In this document: positions 43,459-55,058 of the stretch, one piece after another
Numbering within the stretch: position 1 is the stretch's first letter
Layout of the letters: each line of letters opens with the position of its first letter
DNA from: Ornithodoros turicata
Taxonomy: Eukaryota > Arthropoda > Arachnida > Ixodida > Argasidae
DNA length: 64,000 nt
Assembly (NCBI RefSeq): GCF_037126465.1
Contig: NC_088203.1
Location: 57,511,581 to 57,575,580 of the forward strand
Direction: 5' to 3'
Program-made: the position numbers and the translations under genes
The notes under the pieces: generated by a model
What the model saw: only the letters and a program-made list of their open reading frames with translations
What the model was told of the DNA's origin: nothing
Database searches by the model: none

Positions 43459-43764
43459 TCACCGCTGTAAGTCCAATATGCGCTTTGTTCGTGCTGACAT
43501 GAACCATTTTTCAGGTACACTGTTCTTGCTCACAAAAATATACTCTAGTAAGCCTATGAGCTGCGCGTACCCATTAGGATATTCCACATCCAGGATGAAG
43601 TAAAGGCTAAGAAGGAACAGCAGACCGTCTCCTTGATTAGCGTACTTCTGAAGGGGGACTTTTTGCAGTGTTCTGTGGTCCCTTGACTGCAACGCGATAC
43701 AGCTGTCCGTTGCTCCGAGGGACAGTTTCGGACCAGGAATCGCTGCATTCGAAGGAAGGTCACT
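43459..43764 (-). CDS. Unidentified terminal exon
   Basis: On the minus strand TACATTTCAG precedes an open frame of 101 codons that reads SDLPSNAAIPGPKLSLGATD, LQSRDHRTLQKVPLQKYANQ, GDGLLFLLSLYFILDVEYPN and on to RTKRILDLQR with a stop at 43459. A DG-LLF-L-x2-YF-x2-D-x-EYP core recalls the C-terminal part of SAMD3-like and related uncharacterised proteins, but I am not sure. The acceptor lies 8 bp from the TAA-repeat tail of a LINE, so that LINE sits at the very end of the preceding intron. Confidence 0.5.
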   Translation of the reverse strand, partial: SDLPSNAAIPGPKLSLGATDSCIALQSRDHRTLQKVPLQKYANQGDGLLFLLSLYFILDVEYPNGYAQLIGLLEYIFVSKNSVPEKWFMSARTKRILDLQR

Positions 43765-43771
43765 CTGAAAT

Positions 43772-45330
43772 GTATAATAATAATAATAATAATTTATTTT
43801 TGATAACGTGCCCATAAACAACCCGAAGGTGTGGGAAATGGTGCACCAAAATGGTACATCAAATAAATTCAAAAATAAAAAGATATACTTAAATACACAT
43901 AAATACAAGGAAGCTACAGATCAAATACAGTAGACAAAAGACCAAACCTTAAAGTCAGTAGTGGGGAAAACGAAACAACTAAAGGGAGGACTACATAAAC
44001 TATAGATGAAAGAATGACTTGATGGCATTAGTAACATTAGAAAAATCAGCGAATATGTCAACACCATGATTCTCGAACAGTTTATTCCAGTAAGATAGGA
44101 GACGACTGATTGGACTTAGCTTGTATATGCGGTCGGCATGAAACATATGATGAGATCTAAGCGAACGATAAGGTGCATGGAGAAATTAAGTGTAGTAAAG
44201 CAGGGGAGTTGAAGGCAGAGTGAACCAGTTTGTACAAGAAGACACAATCTTTAAAATTTCTACGATTTGACAAGGTTTGCAAGCCAAGTTTCTCCAGGAT
44301 GTGCTCGTAGTTGTAATACACTCTGACACCAATATGTCGGTTATAAAGAATAGAAATGAAGCGACGTTGGGCACGTTCAAAATCGTCAGAAAGCACTTTG
44401 CTTGTACAGTTCCAGGCGACAGTGGCAAATTCCAGGATGGGCAGCACACTAGCGAATAATAAGCTAAACAAACACATTGGTTGAGCAAATGACATAGTGA
44501 TGCGTGCAATGATATCAAGTTTGCGCATTGCTGTACTTGTTATACTCGAAACGTGCGGCTGAAATGTTAGAGAGCTGTCAATGAGTATACCAAGATCACG
44601 AACAACAGAGTCTCTTCTTATATAATTGGAGTCAAGTGTGTAATGGTGAACAATTGAATTAGTTTGTCTAGTGAAGGAGATAGCGAGCGTCCATTATTAC
44701 AAATTATTACAACACCACATATGAATGCGGGAAATGTCATCTTGCAGTAGATAACAATCATGATAACTTTCAATGCATCTGTAGAACTTGATATCGTCAG
44801 CGTAGAGGAGCACGGATGAGTTACGTACACAGCCAGGTAGATCATTATTAAGCACATGAAAAAGGAAAGGACCTAAGGTCGACCGCTTTGGGACACCAGA
44901 AGACATATAGTAGGGACGAGAGCAAGAGCCCTTGTACCGAACGTAGCTACAGCAATTATAAAGATATGATGAAAACCGAGCGCACAGTTTAGATGCCATT
45001 GCGTAGTATGGCAATTTGAAAGTAAGCAAACCATGGTTAACAGTATGAAATGTCTTAGATAAATCAAAATACACAGAGTCAAGTTGCTTACGATTTTCAA
45101 TGTTCATGCTTAGGTATTTAATATAGGTAACAAGATTTGTTTCAACGGATCTGCCAGGTGTAAATCCATTCTGTGCAGTGGTTAGAAAATAACAGAAATT
45201 AAACGATAGACGTTTAAAACGACTTTGTCAAAGATCTTGGAGAAAGACGACAACAACGAAATGGGTCTGTAAGTTGATACTCCAGCTCTCGAACCGCCTT
45301 TGTGTATAGGGACAATAAGGGTTTTGATAT
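43772..45330 (-). mobile_element. LINE fragment with TAA-repeat 3' tail
   Basis: Minus strand: LIVPIHKGGSRAGVSTYRPI and SLLSSFSKIFDKVV near 45300-45230, then QLDSVYFDLSKTFHTVNHGL, SGVPKRSTLGPFLFHVLNND and LLYADDIKFYR (45107-44760). Then FATVAWNCTSKVLSDDFERA and LGLQTLSNRRNFKDCVFLYK to 44157, and a (TTA)n tail at 43795-43772. These are reverse transcriptase motifs up to YADD and the C-terminal region of a LINE. A tail of TAA repeats is known from I-clade elements, while the motif spelling is nearer Jockey/CR1. It is 5'-truncated with several frameshifts. Confidence 0.85.
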
Positions 45331-46250
45331 ATAAATGTTAATTTGTTTGGTTGTAAATACTATGCCTAACAACAAACAGCGCCTGCCGTCTGAACGTAAT
45401 TGCAAACCACATGAAAGAAGGATATAATATTCAATAACGTAACGCATCACATTTGCAAGTGAGTTTTAAAAGGGTGACGCAGTATGTCTCACGCTTGTCT
45501 CTGCATGAGTGTCATTGTGAAACAACGTACCTCACACTAGCTGCAGATGCAAAAATGTCTTGCAGTAACCCTGTCAATTATCGGTACCAAATTGCAAAAA
45601 AAGAGAAAGAAAAGAAGCAATGTGTCTCAATATTTTTTTTTCTGTTAGTTCTTTGTTTGCTAAATCAGAGCTCACATCACACACAGGTACCTAACGAGAG
45701 GCAGCTTTGGCGTACCGATGTGACTGCACATTCTTTCGAATGCTTTCGTTGGAGATACTTCGCCAGCTCAACGTGTTGCCCCTCTTGACTATAGCCAACT
45801 TGCTCAGAATATGTGTGTGCTGACTGCGCATTTCTGCCAAGGTAGCCGTGAATTCGGAGCTCCGTTTCGCACATCAGCTATACATGGAAAAAAAGAATTG
45901 CCGGTTAGTGCACATTCTTCGATGTCGCATCTTGTATGCCTTCAGACGGGCTTCAGTTGGCTTTCCCAGCTACTTACATATTCCTCTGCCATAAAATAAA
46001 CTAGCAGGCAGTCCGTAACGTCCGCTTCCCTCTGCTCGTAAGATTATTTCAGTAGGGTGCAGACGCGAGGAACATCGAGCTGGTCGAGAGCAGCCTTCTC
46101 GATTACCTGTAACTTTAGCACAAAGCACAATTAACTCGAACAATTTCTTTGCCGTTTAATAAAGTAATTGTTTGTATATAAAGTAAGGTAGGGTAAGTAA
46201 TGATTTGATAAATAATTTGAGCCACCTGGAGTTCATCCATGGCGGCCTCG
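45331..46250. other. Mostly unassigned; one weak minus-strand exon
   Basis: 45874-45690 on the minus strand reads EGQHVELAKYLQRKHSKECA and ends AG/GTACCTG, a possible exon with no recognised family. The rest shows nothing. Confidence 0.35.
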
Positions 46251-47709
46251 GCGATCAAGGTCACGTGACTCCCCTCCTGGACAGCCGACAGGGGTCCGAG
46301 CATCACCAGCCTAAAGTGAACATCCATTGAACGCCTCCTGGACGCGTCAGTTGGGATGCTCAAATGAGTATACAGCAGCAGACGTCCCATATATATCACC
46401 CTTTGGACACCGTGCACACCCCGTCCGTTCTGTGTCCACCAAGAGCCGTGTGAGCACCTCTTTTCGCTCTTGACCCTCCGCCTCCTTCTTCTCTCCAACT
46501 CTGTCGTCTGACTGCGTCGCCGCCAAAGGAGAAATCTGCACAGAAGGCTTGTTTTTGTTGAAGGCACCCCGAGTGATGGGATGGCGATCATTGATCCCAC
46601 AAGTGGCGCCCAACGTCTGTCTGGTTGCGAGGGAGACCCAGTAGGTTTCCAAAAAGTTTAAAAGGGTATTTCTGGTGGTCTCATTTGATTTTTGGATTGG
46701 CATGATGGGGTGGTTGGATAGCGGCAGCGCTGCGGATTTCCAGCGCGCTTCCTGTCCCCATTTCGCAAATTGCTCCATGTTAATAACGGGTCGTAACTTC
46801 GTCCTGTTCTTATTTTGCATATTGTTTACGCTGATTGGATGGGCGCGGACGGTTGGTGTTGGGTAGCAGTTATACCGCGGGTTTCCGGTGTGCTCCCTTT
46901 TTTGCCCTCATCCGTTCTTTCCTTGCGTGTTTTACGTCAAATAGCCGGCCTTGAGAGCGTGACCGTGGGTAGGTTTTCCTTTTTGACGCTTTCATTTTCT
47001 GCTAAATTTGGTTGCGGTCCTTTTCGTTTTCTAGTTCCCGCCACAGACCTAATCACCCGCTTCAGCCCCCAACCTCCGCCCCCCAGGGCAGGGGAGATAC
47101 ACCGCTTAGCGTGTACTTCACGTGATGCAGCACCGTTGACGCCCAGCAGGTGCACGGTTCAGACCCGTCAAAAGTAGAGCTGACTGCGCACTTGCAGTGC
47201 CGCGATCTGCTACCACCGTACGACAGAGCGCTTGTCAAGTGTGGCGTCGTCGGGGGGAAAGTGCCTTGACGTAGGTTTGGCATAGCCACCGCAAACGCAG
47301 GCGCCACTGCGACATTACGTGCATGTGCCTTTGCAAGTACTTTGTACGAATGGATTGCAGCCTTGGATGACCAGCAGCCTGCCTTATCAGGCGACAACGG
47401 AAATATCAGACGAGATTGAAATCAGGTGCGCCGTGCCAGTGCCTTCGTTTGATTTCTCAAGTTGCGTGCTTCCGCTATATCATGCAGATTTGTCGTATGC
47501 CATTTGTTTATCGTTCCGATTTCGAACCAGGTTGCACACGCTATAGCTCACGCCCTTGCAGACGTAGCTCAGTGGCATTGACTATCTCGGTCTTTAGTGC
47601 ATACTGCATCCGACTTAGTCTTTTCCGTGCGTTTCCCGTCTTCACGGTTACTCACGATGCATTCGGGGTTTAGTCAGACCCTAGCCGCCAGGAGATTCCT
47701 TCTGACCAT

Positions 47710-48316
47710 TTGTACTGTTTCACTGTTTTATTGTTTTTAAAAGGAATGACACCGAGGCACCAAGAAGAGGAGCGCAGCTCCTCCCACCGCCAACTTCGTG
47801 GAAGGTGTAATGAGTTTTCTGCTCCTGATGTCAACACGGCTGCCCGACGAGCATCGCATTCCGTAGCCACGTGGACTGTCGTCGAAAGCGGCCGCCCTGT
47901 GTCGTGGGCGTCGAAATCCCGTTGGAGTTCCCAGCCTAGACCGTTGAGGGGAATGGACCCGAACCAGATCCCGCATCCCTTCCGAGGCCTGACCCTAGAG
48001 GTTCGTCACTCCGCCGACCCTCTTCTGCCCATGACGGACGAGGAAAGGCGTATCCTATGCCCTTAGTGTGGCGTCCCTGAGCTTCACCGTTCCGCCCACC
48101 GTCGTGGAAATCTTCACCATGCTCGCACGGAGGCCCAGAGGTCTGCTTCGAGTTCAGTGGAGTCCAACATTGCTGCTGCCTTGGCTCTGCTCCGACGTCA
48201 TTGCCCGGACCTCCTGAGAGGGCCTGTCCCGCCTACACTTGACCGACCTGGTGCAGCTCCAGTTCTGGTTCCCGAAGACCCGGAAGATATGCTAGACGCA
48301 GATGATCTCCTCCTGT
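47710..48316 (+). pseudogene. LTR-element ORF with C-x2-C-G...H zinc motif
   Basis: The frame reads MTPRHQEEERSSSHRQLRGR, then PHPFRGLTLEVRHSADPLLP and ERRILCP, meets one TAG at 48064, and continues CGVPELHRSAHRRGNLHHAR to DPEDMLDADDLLL and a stop just before the purine tract. CP-x-CG...HR-x2-HR-x2-NLHH suggests a zinc knuckle or finger that the TAG interrupts at its second residue pair. It is the last frame of the element. It may be a Gag or an accessory protein, or the C-terminus of a deleted Pol. Confidence 0.5.
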
Positions 48317-48335
48317 GAGATTGAGGAGGGGAGAG

Positions 48336-48659
48336 TGTGGGGGACGTTATCGCCGGCACGTGGATGTGACACCCGCTGTGGGACTTATCTCGCTTACCTT
48401 GTTTACCTGTGGTGGCAAGGTGCGCCACCGGTTCCTATTGGCGGTGGGGCCTCCGGTGAACTTAATAAAAGCGGAGGGATCCATTTTGCCGGGGCTGTTT
48501 TGCCGTGGGGGCTCAGGCTGAGCGGTTGGTCTGGCAGTCGGTAAGATGAAATAAACCTTGCTGTATTCTGGTAAGCTGGGCTTTGTTGAGTGTCTCCCTC
48601 GTACACTGGACAAGCGGACTACGACCCCGAGTGATGGGATGGCGAACATTGATCCCACA
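48336..48659 (+). repeat. 3' LTR (324 bp)
   Basis: Begins TGTGGGGGACGTTATCGCC after a purine tract and ends GATCCCACA. It contains a TATA-like TTAATAAAAGCGG near 48460 and AATAAA near 48550. It directly abuts the C-terminal codons of the mariner transposase. Confidence 0.75.
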
Positions 48660-48663
48660 AACT

Positions 48664-49723
48664 TCAAACACCTTCAAGGTAATCTCCCTTTGACGCAATG
48701 CACTTGTCCAGACGTTTTTTCCACTGCTCAAAACAGTTTAGGAGCTCGTTGACGTTGATGGTTTTTAGTGATTGTGCCGTTTTCTGTTTCACTTCTTCGA
48801 CATTGGTGAAACGTTTGTCTTTGAGGGCTTTCTTCATCCGGGGGAATAGAAAAAAAGTCACAGGGGGCGAGATCAGGTGAGTAGGCAGGGTGGGATACAG
48901 GGATCATGCCATTTTTGGTCAGAAACTGCTGAACACTCAGCGCGGTGTGGGCAGGTGCGTTGTCATGGTGGAAGAACCAGTCACCAATCTGCCACAACTC
49001 GGGACGTTTCTTCCGCAGATCATGGCGCAACCTTCTTAAAACTTCCAAATAAAAGCTTTGGTTGACCGTTTGACCCGGCGGAACAAATTCCGAGTGCAGA
49101 AGCCCCATCACATCAAAGAAACAGATCACCATTGTCTTGACGTGCGACTTCACTTGTCGTGCTTTCTTGTGTCGTGGGGAACTGGCTGTTTTCCATTGAA
49201 TAGACTGCTGTTTCGTTTCGGGGTAGTAACCGTAGCACCAAGGTTCGACTCCGATTATGATTTTAGAAAGGAAGTCGGGGTTCGTCTCCAACTGGTCCTT
49301 CATTCACGGCACGCAGCCATGCGATTCTCTCTTTGTTCGGGCGTGAGCAGTCGGGGCACAAATTTCGCTGCAACTCGTTTCATATGCAAATCGTTGGATA
49401 AAATTCGCTGACATGAGCTTCACGACACCCCTATCAACTCCACAAGCTCATCAATGGTCCGACGGCGGTCTTGAGACGGCTTGACGAATTCTGTCGACAT
49501 TTTCTTCGGTGTGGCTGGTCGAAGGCCTTCCGGAACGAGGTTGATTGTCAATCGACATTTCGCCTCGTTGAAATCGAGAAACCCATTCGTACACTTGTGG
49601 TTTGCTCAAAGCAGCCTCCTTGTAAGCAGTCTGTAGCATAACTGCCGTTTCTGATGCGTTTTTGCCCAACAGGAAACAAAATTTCACTGCCGCACGTTGT
49701 TCGTGCAAATCAGCCATCACGAA
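48664..49723 (-). pseudogene. Mariner transposase, inactive
   Basis: Minus strand from 49720: LHEQRAAVKFCFLLGKNASE and SKPQVYEWVSRFQRGEMSID (helix-turn-helix DNA-binding half), RSGRPSTSHTEENVDRIRQA, then 49303-48664: GVEPWCYGYYPETKQQSIQW, FFDVMGLLHSEFVPPGQTVN, FFHHDNAPAHTALSVQQFL and AYSPDLAPCDFF, and after a frameshift FPRMKKALKDKRFTNVEEV to KGDYLEGV. The DDD catalytic triad of mariners is expected at GDE, HHDN and SPD. Here the first Asp is Val (GVEPW), and the frame is broken at about 49430 and 48850. The enzyme is dead. The 3' LTR of the retroelement abuts its C-terminus, and no terminal inverted repeat is visible on that side. Confidence 0.92.
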
Positions 49724-49739
49724 ATAGGTAAACGCGTTG

Positions 49740-50535
49740 AAGGGGTCTAAAAATAGAATTCACTGCAGCCGAAGGCAGAGTTACACAACAACACCATCTG
49801 GTGCACTGATGCAAAACAGTTCGTAAAACCCTCAGCTAATGGTGAAAGCCTGTATTACAAGGAATCCGCCCTCCCGAGGACAATTCCGGTTTCTTTTGGG
49901 TCCCCCCTCGTATGCGGGTTTTTGAAGCACACTTTCTCAGGACTCCTCGTGGCGGCGTCTGCAATGGCTTGCGTAATACGCTAATTTTCAACGCGAACAG
50001 CACCAGTACAGCTTGAATTTTGTGAAGAGTTAGATGAAGATGCCTTTTAGGTAACGGATTCTCCATCGGGGGCCATTATCTATGATCGAAAAACAGGCAA
50101 ACGGCCGTGGTGCCTTTGTTTGTTAGCGCTCGCGTTTTAGACTTCTTTGTTCTTCAAGTCGCTTTAGCCCACTGGCTATTGAAAAAATGCAATCGATCCT
50201 AGCTGAGTTTGTTATATAGGCATATTAGCACGTGTGTGCTACTTTTATTTTGTGGTCCGCTCACTGTGCCCTTGATGTTCTTTCAGCCACCAACGGCTAT
50301 ACCGATAAACGGGAAGTATTGCCGAACGCTGGTATGCGTATGTGCTATAGACAGAGACCGATGATGCCTGTATTATGTCTGCCGTTTTTATCAGTGTGCC
50401 TCGGCGGCAGAACTAGGCCAGTGAGTTCCAGAGGCCGGAAGACACACAAAGGAACAATATAAAGAGACCGGTAGCCATTCATAAGGCGTGAAGGAGCGTG
50501 AGGATACACTTGCGTCGATTCCATGCAAGATGCCA
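49740..50535. other. No gene recognised
   Basis: 49740-49835 may contain the outer end of the mariner. The rest has only short frames on both strands. Confidence 0.5.
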
Positions 50536-50583
50536 ACTAATTATACGGATGTTATATAACATGGTATATAACATATGTTATAT

Positions 50584-50611
<28 letters not shown>

Positions 50612-50614
<3 letters not shown>

Positions 50615-51772
50615 AATATAAAAATGAGCAAATGCTCCATGGCTGCACGTGAGGCATATGTTTACAATTCAAGCGTGCCACAATCCCAGCTGTGGACGGC
50701 CGTTTCGAGCTTCTTGGCTCTCATCGGCACAGCGTAGGGATGTGACACGCTCTTGGATCGGCACAAACACTGTGTCTCAGCAAGACATCAATGTACCAGG
50801 GTGTTAGCAACACCTCTGGAGGCCGCAGTGCAAAACCAGTAAGTACAGATACAAATATAAAAATGAGCAAATGCTCCATGGCTGCACGTGAGGCATATGT
50901 TTACAATTCAAGCGTGCCACAATCCCAGCTGTGGACGGCCGTTTCGAGCTTCTTGGCTCTCATCGGCACAGCGTAGGGATGTGACACGCTCTTGGATCGG
51001 CACAAACACTGTGTCTCAGCAAGACATCAATGTACCAGGGTGTTAGCAACACCTGAATTGTAAACATATGCCTCACGTGCAGCCATGGAGCATTTGCTCA
51101 TTTTTATATTTGTATCTGTACTTACTGGTTTTGCACTGCGGCCTCCAGAGGTGTTGCTAACACCCTGGTACATTGATGTCTTGCTGAGACACAGTGTTTG
51201 TGCCGATCCAAGAGCGTGTCACATCCCTACGCTGTGCCGATGAGAGCCAAGAAGCTCGAAACGGCCGTCCACAGCTGGGATTGTGGCACGCTTGAATTGT
51301 AAACATATGCCTCACGTGCAGCCATGGAGCATTTGCTCATTTTTATATTTGTATCTGTACTTACTGGTTTTGCACTGCGGCCTCCAGAGGTGTTGCTAAC
51401 ACCCTGGTACATTGATGTCTTGCTGAGACACAGTGTTTGTGCCGATCCAAGAGCGTGTCACATCCCTACGCTGTGCCGATGAGAGCCAAGAAGCTCGAAA
51501 CGGCCGTCCACAGCTGGGATTGTGGCACGCTTGAATTGTAAACATATGCCTCGCGTGCAGCCATGGAGCATTTGCTCATTTTTATATTTGTATCTGTACT
51601 TACTGGTTTTGCACTGCGGCCTCCAGAGGTGTTGCTAACACCCTGGTACATTGATGTCTTGCTGAGACACAGTGTTTGTGCCGATCCAAGAGCGTGTCAC
51701 ATCCCTACGCTGTGCCGATGAGAGCCAAGAAGCTCGAAACGGCCGTCCACAGCTGGGATTGTGGCACGCTCG
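50612..51772. repeat. Young 239-bp tandem array with an internal orientation switch
   Basis: The unit starts ACAAATATAAAAATGAGC at 50612 and 50851 on the plus strand. At 51054/51055 the order flips. Inverted units then start GAATTGTAAACATATGCC at 51055, 51294 and 51533 and end at 51772. All spacings are exactly 239 bp, and the copies differ at only a few bases (for example CTCGCGTG near 51550). The second plus unit is cut after CAACACCT. Each unit holds GTGTTAGCAACAC and an accidental 61-codon frame. The array is flanked by (TA)n at 50580-50611 and 51781-51803, and outside these by inverted TATAACATGGTATATAAC words. Confidence 0.97.
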
Positions 51773-51879
51773 AATTGTAAACATATATATATATATATAT
51801 ATAACATGGTATATAACATATAACATGATATATAACATGGATGTTTTCTTTTTCTTGTTTACATAACGTGGCGATATTG

Positions 51880-53490
51880 TGATCACGATTTGTATGAACG
51901 GGAATGATCTGGATATGGCACCTTGTCACACTATTTCATTATTTGTACTGCCTTTGTGCTGGTACGAATGTGCATGTAAATAAAGTGCACATAGAAATAA
52001 AGTGTTTCGGGCGCACACTTACGTCCTTGTATTTATCTCATGGTTAAAATTACGATATTTCCATAGGCGCGCGATACCTATGGGGCCGGAATAGATCCTC
52101 CACAGGTCCCTCGAAGATCCGCATCGGCAGTCCTACGACGTCCATTTCGCATAATTTTCTCTTGATTAGCACGGTAGTGCGGGCGTAGTTAAAACGTAGC
52201 AGGGAGCAAATGTGTACGTTCGTGAGACGTACCCAGCATCCACAGCCGGACGTTCGCTGGATGTTGATGGGCGGTTAATGGTTCTGTGAGCGTTTCTGCT
52301 TTTTGTTGGCTTCGCAGTTTACGCATTTTCCTTCGCTGGCGCAGCCGACGAATAAACACGCTCTGAGAATAAAGATTTTTTACATCACACTATGGAATTC
52401 TTGCAGTAAGTAAACACTGATTGACTGAGCTCAAGTTAATCGTAGCGAATCATACAAATATGCATAAGCCGTAGCAGTGAATTCATTGGAATATCCCCCT
52501 CTCTTTGACACTGTTCAACAATTTGGAGACGTGCCATTCGTTATCTTTCTTCCAGGCTTTGTCTTATCCCATAGCATATGAGGCCATTCCTCAGCAAAGG
52601 CTGCTCCTAGGGCTTGGTACTGTGTCCTCTTTCTTTACATTAGCACGTCATTGACCAGGTTATTTTCACTACCAATCAATAAGTCACACTTAACGCTGTC
52701 CAAAAAATCATGCAACGTCAAAGCACGCTCTTACTGAAGATATAACAGGAGTTCATCTTTTGACTGCGAGGACTGCTGCCGAAAGTCTGAAGGAGACAAT
52801 TCATTTCCCAGCAGTAAATTTTCTACACTTGAAGTAAGTTTTGTGCAGGTGAAGGTGGGCAGTGGATGCTTACACTTGCGAACCTGCAGAAACCTTAGTC
52901 ATTAGAGGATACTCAGTAGAACATATTTTATATGCCAAAGACAACAATTTATTTTTATACACAAAGGCGCAACGCTTGGTGCAACACTTCACAGTCAAGA
53001 TATGTTATCCTCAATAAGTAAAAAGACACTTGGGGAACTTTACAAGGTTTCGCAAACGAAAAAAAAAATCAAACAAAAATCTAGGAGAAAATTGAAGCAT
53101 TACGAAGCAAATCTGACACTGAAAAACTACAGGGTGCTTACTTCTTTTCTTAGGAGTACAGAATTTTGTGACAAAACTGTGACAACTGCCTAGATGTTAT
53201 GTCGCTGTGATAGCTTTGTTATAAAAATCATGTAAGAGTTCAGAAAATATACTGTGTACAAGATCTTCAAACATCAAAACAGTGAAAGCATTGAGGTACA
53301 CAGAAAACATATTCCGCAGATGGGTAGTCAAGAATGGGCCAAGGGTACATAAGCTCTCCCGAAACTGCAACTACCTTTGAGGACAGACGAAATCAGTTCA
53401 AGCGGTCACTGTATCTCTTTTCTACCATTAAGGTACACTCCAAGTAATGGGAACAGTCGAACAGCACTATCTGTGGTATACGTGCGAAGA
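51880..53490. other. No gene recognised
   Basis: Contains AATAAA signals at 51979 and 51996 and unique sequence. A lysine-rich 63-codon frame at 53002 has no family match and looks like A-rich noise. Confidence 0.5.
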
Positions 53491-53498
53491 GTACTTAC

Positions 53499-53713
53499 GA
53501 GTGTTTGCCGTTGAGTACAACTACGTCACTCGGCTGAAGCTGGACGTTGTGCACCATCGCATATGGCACAGAAAGGCCAATCGAGGCCTCCTGCTGCTCA
53601 ACATTAGCCTCCCGGAACAATTCCGCACTAAGTTTACAGGGAGAAACTTTAGGGGTGCCGAACATCAATTTCACGCATTGTATTTGAGTTTCCTTGATGT
53701 TCCTCAATCATGT
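53499..53713 (-). CDS. Unidentified internal exon
   Basis: The minus-strand frame reads NIKETQIQCVKLMFGTPKVS, PCKLSAELFREANVEQQEAS and IGLSVPYAMVHNVQLQPSDV, ending CACTC/GTAAGTAC, a near-perfect donor. The left limit is probably an AG in GATTGAG. No family is recognised. It may belong with the zinc-finger exon at 55059-55521 on the same strand. Confidence 0.4.
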
Positions 53714-53769
53714 GCTGCAGGCCACCCATTCCATCTGCTGAAAGTACAGGTGAGGTGCAGATTTTAGTT

Positions 53770-55058
53770 ATCTTGCACAACATTACAAGACACTTCAGCT
53801 CACCCCGTTTCACCTTCAGGGATATACTGTTTGAGGATTTGCGGAAGGTGAAGCAACAAAATTAAGGCTGCATTTGCATACGTCACCGCAATGGGGTCTG
53901 AATCAAACTGCCGAGTGAGGTATGATTTGCTGACTGATGAGTGAAACGTAAAGTTTCCAATACTCTCATTCAGCTCCTGACGTAATAGCCAGTTTTTTTT
54001 TATTTCTTTTCTTATCTATTTTTATTTGTATATTTTTTTGTGAACGACCGGCTTCAAAAACAAGAACATTCACTTCGGTACAACTCCTCCCATAAGGACG
54101 TGCTTGGGGTCATACCACATATCATTCACAATTGAAGATCCCTTCAACCATGAAAGCACACTTCCACGGGTAATACCAAATTCCCGTGAAAGCCTCAACT
54201 TTTCCGTCTTCGTTTTAGCTCTTGTGAGTTGCTTGACATGACGTCTGATTTGGGCGTCAGTTCGAATGCTACATTCCTCGTACCTCGTGAAGGCAACTTT
54301 TCCGTGATTTCTGTCCGTTTCAATTCACGTCCTGCTGCCTCTGTATACAGATGGGGAAAACAACTCCTTAAATCCAGCTTGGTCGTGACAAGCAAGAGCA
54401 TCACCAGCAATGCCTACGAGGCAGCCAAAAAATTTCTCTTTAGATCCAACATCAAAATCGATCCCGACGGTACTGTCTACGGTTATACGATCTGTTTGTG
54501 GTTCTCACAAAGTCTCTAAGTAGAGCTGCCTTGCTTTTTGCGTCATTCAGGTGGCTTGCTTGTGCTACTCCAAGGAGAAAAATGTTTGACAGCTTTGATC
54601 TGTCTGCCAGATCAACATTTAAAAATGTGACATAAAATACTGTGAGCTTCCCTCTCTAGCCTCTTTTCATGCACAACGCAGTTGCAAGCTCAATATCGTC
54701 TGTATAAAGCACCATCTTTATTATGTTTTTCTTTATTACCCCGCAGTAAAGGATGCCGCGTAAACTTTATGCTATCGCATACATCTCGAACAAAGCTGTC
54801 ATGTGACTGCTTGGCGGGAGATGAGAAATGCGTTCCAAATGTGTTCGAAAAACGAGATGGCGAATGAGCTTCTGCAGCGGGATGTAGTAAGCATACTCTC
54901 CATTGGGCAGGGTTACGCGTTCTGGGGCAATGTAGGTATTTTGGGACAGATAGTAATTTAGCCTAGCATGACTGCTTGCAAATTCAGAAGTGTCAAAGTC
55001 ACAACCTGAAGCACTAGAAATTTATTTTATGGAAGAAACAACCGTGTCCACTACTTCT
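53770..55058. other. Unassigned stretch
   Basis: 53990-54045 is T-rich low-complexity sequence. Frames of 96 codons (plus, 54229) and 71 codons (minus, 54410) overlap, and neither has a recognised motif. Confidence 0.45.

Larger units (their letters stand above)
46602..48659 (+). mobile_element. Deleted LTR retroelement (primer site to 3' LTR)
   Basis: A primer-binding-like TGGCGCCCAAC starts at 46604, two bases after an LTR-like end (ATTGATCCCACA). The 3' end has a purine tract (GAGGAGGGGAGAG, 48323-48335) followed by TG...CA LTR 48336-48659 that ends in the same words. Between lie a long region without a good frame and one gag-like or accessory frame. No protease, reverse transcriptase or integrase is present, so pol has been deleted. 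The 5' LTR upstream of 46601 matches the 3' LTR only in its last 39 bp. Confidence 0.65.

Noticed and set aside
46115..46600. 161-codon minus-strand frame as a gene
   Set aside because: It runs across the LTR-like end and primer site in the antisense direction and is Arg-rich without a recognisable motif; it is a shadow of GC-rich non-coding DNA.
46937..47673. Several 70-120-codon frames in the LTR element interior
   Set aside because: They overlap on both strands, lack gag or pol motifs and look like a GC-rich leader.
50791..51651. Identical 61-codon frames in the 239-bp array
   Set aside because: They arise from the unit sequence; the unit is 239 bp, not a multiple of three, and no family is recognised.
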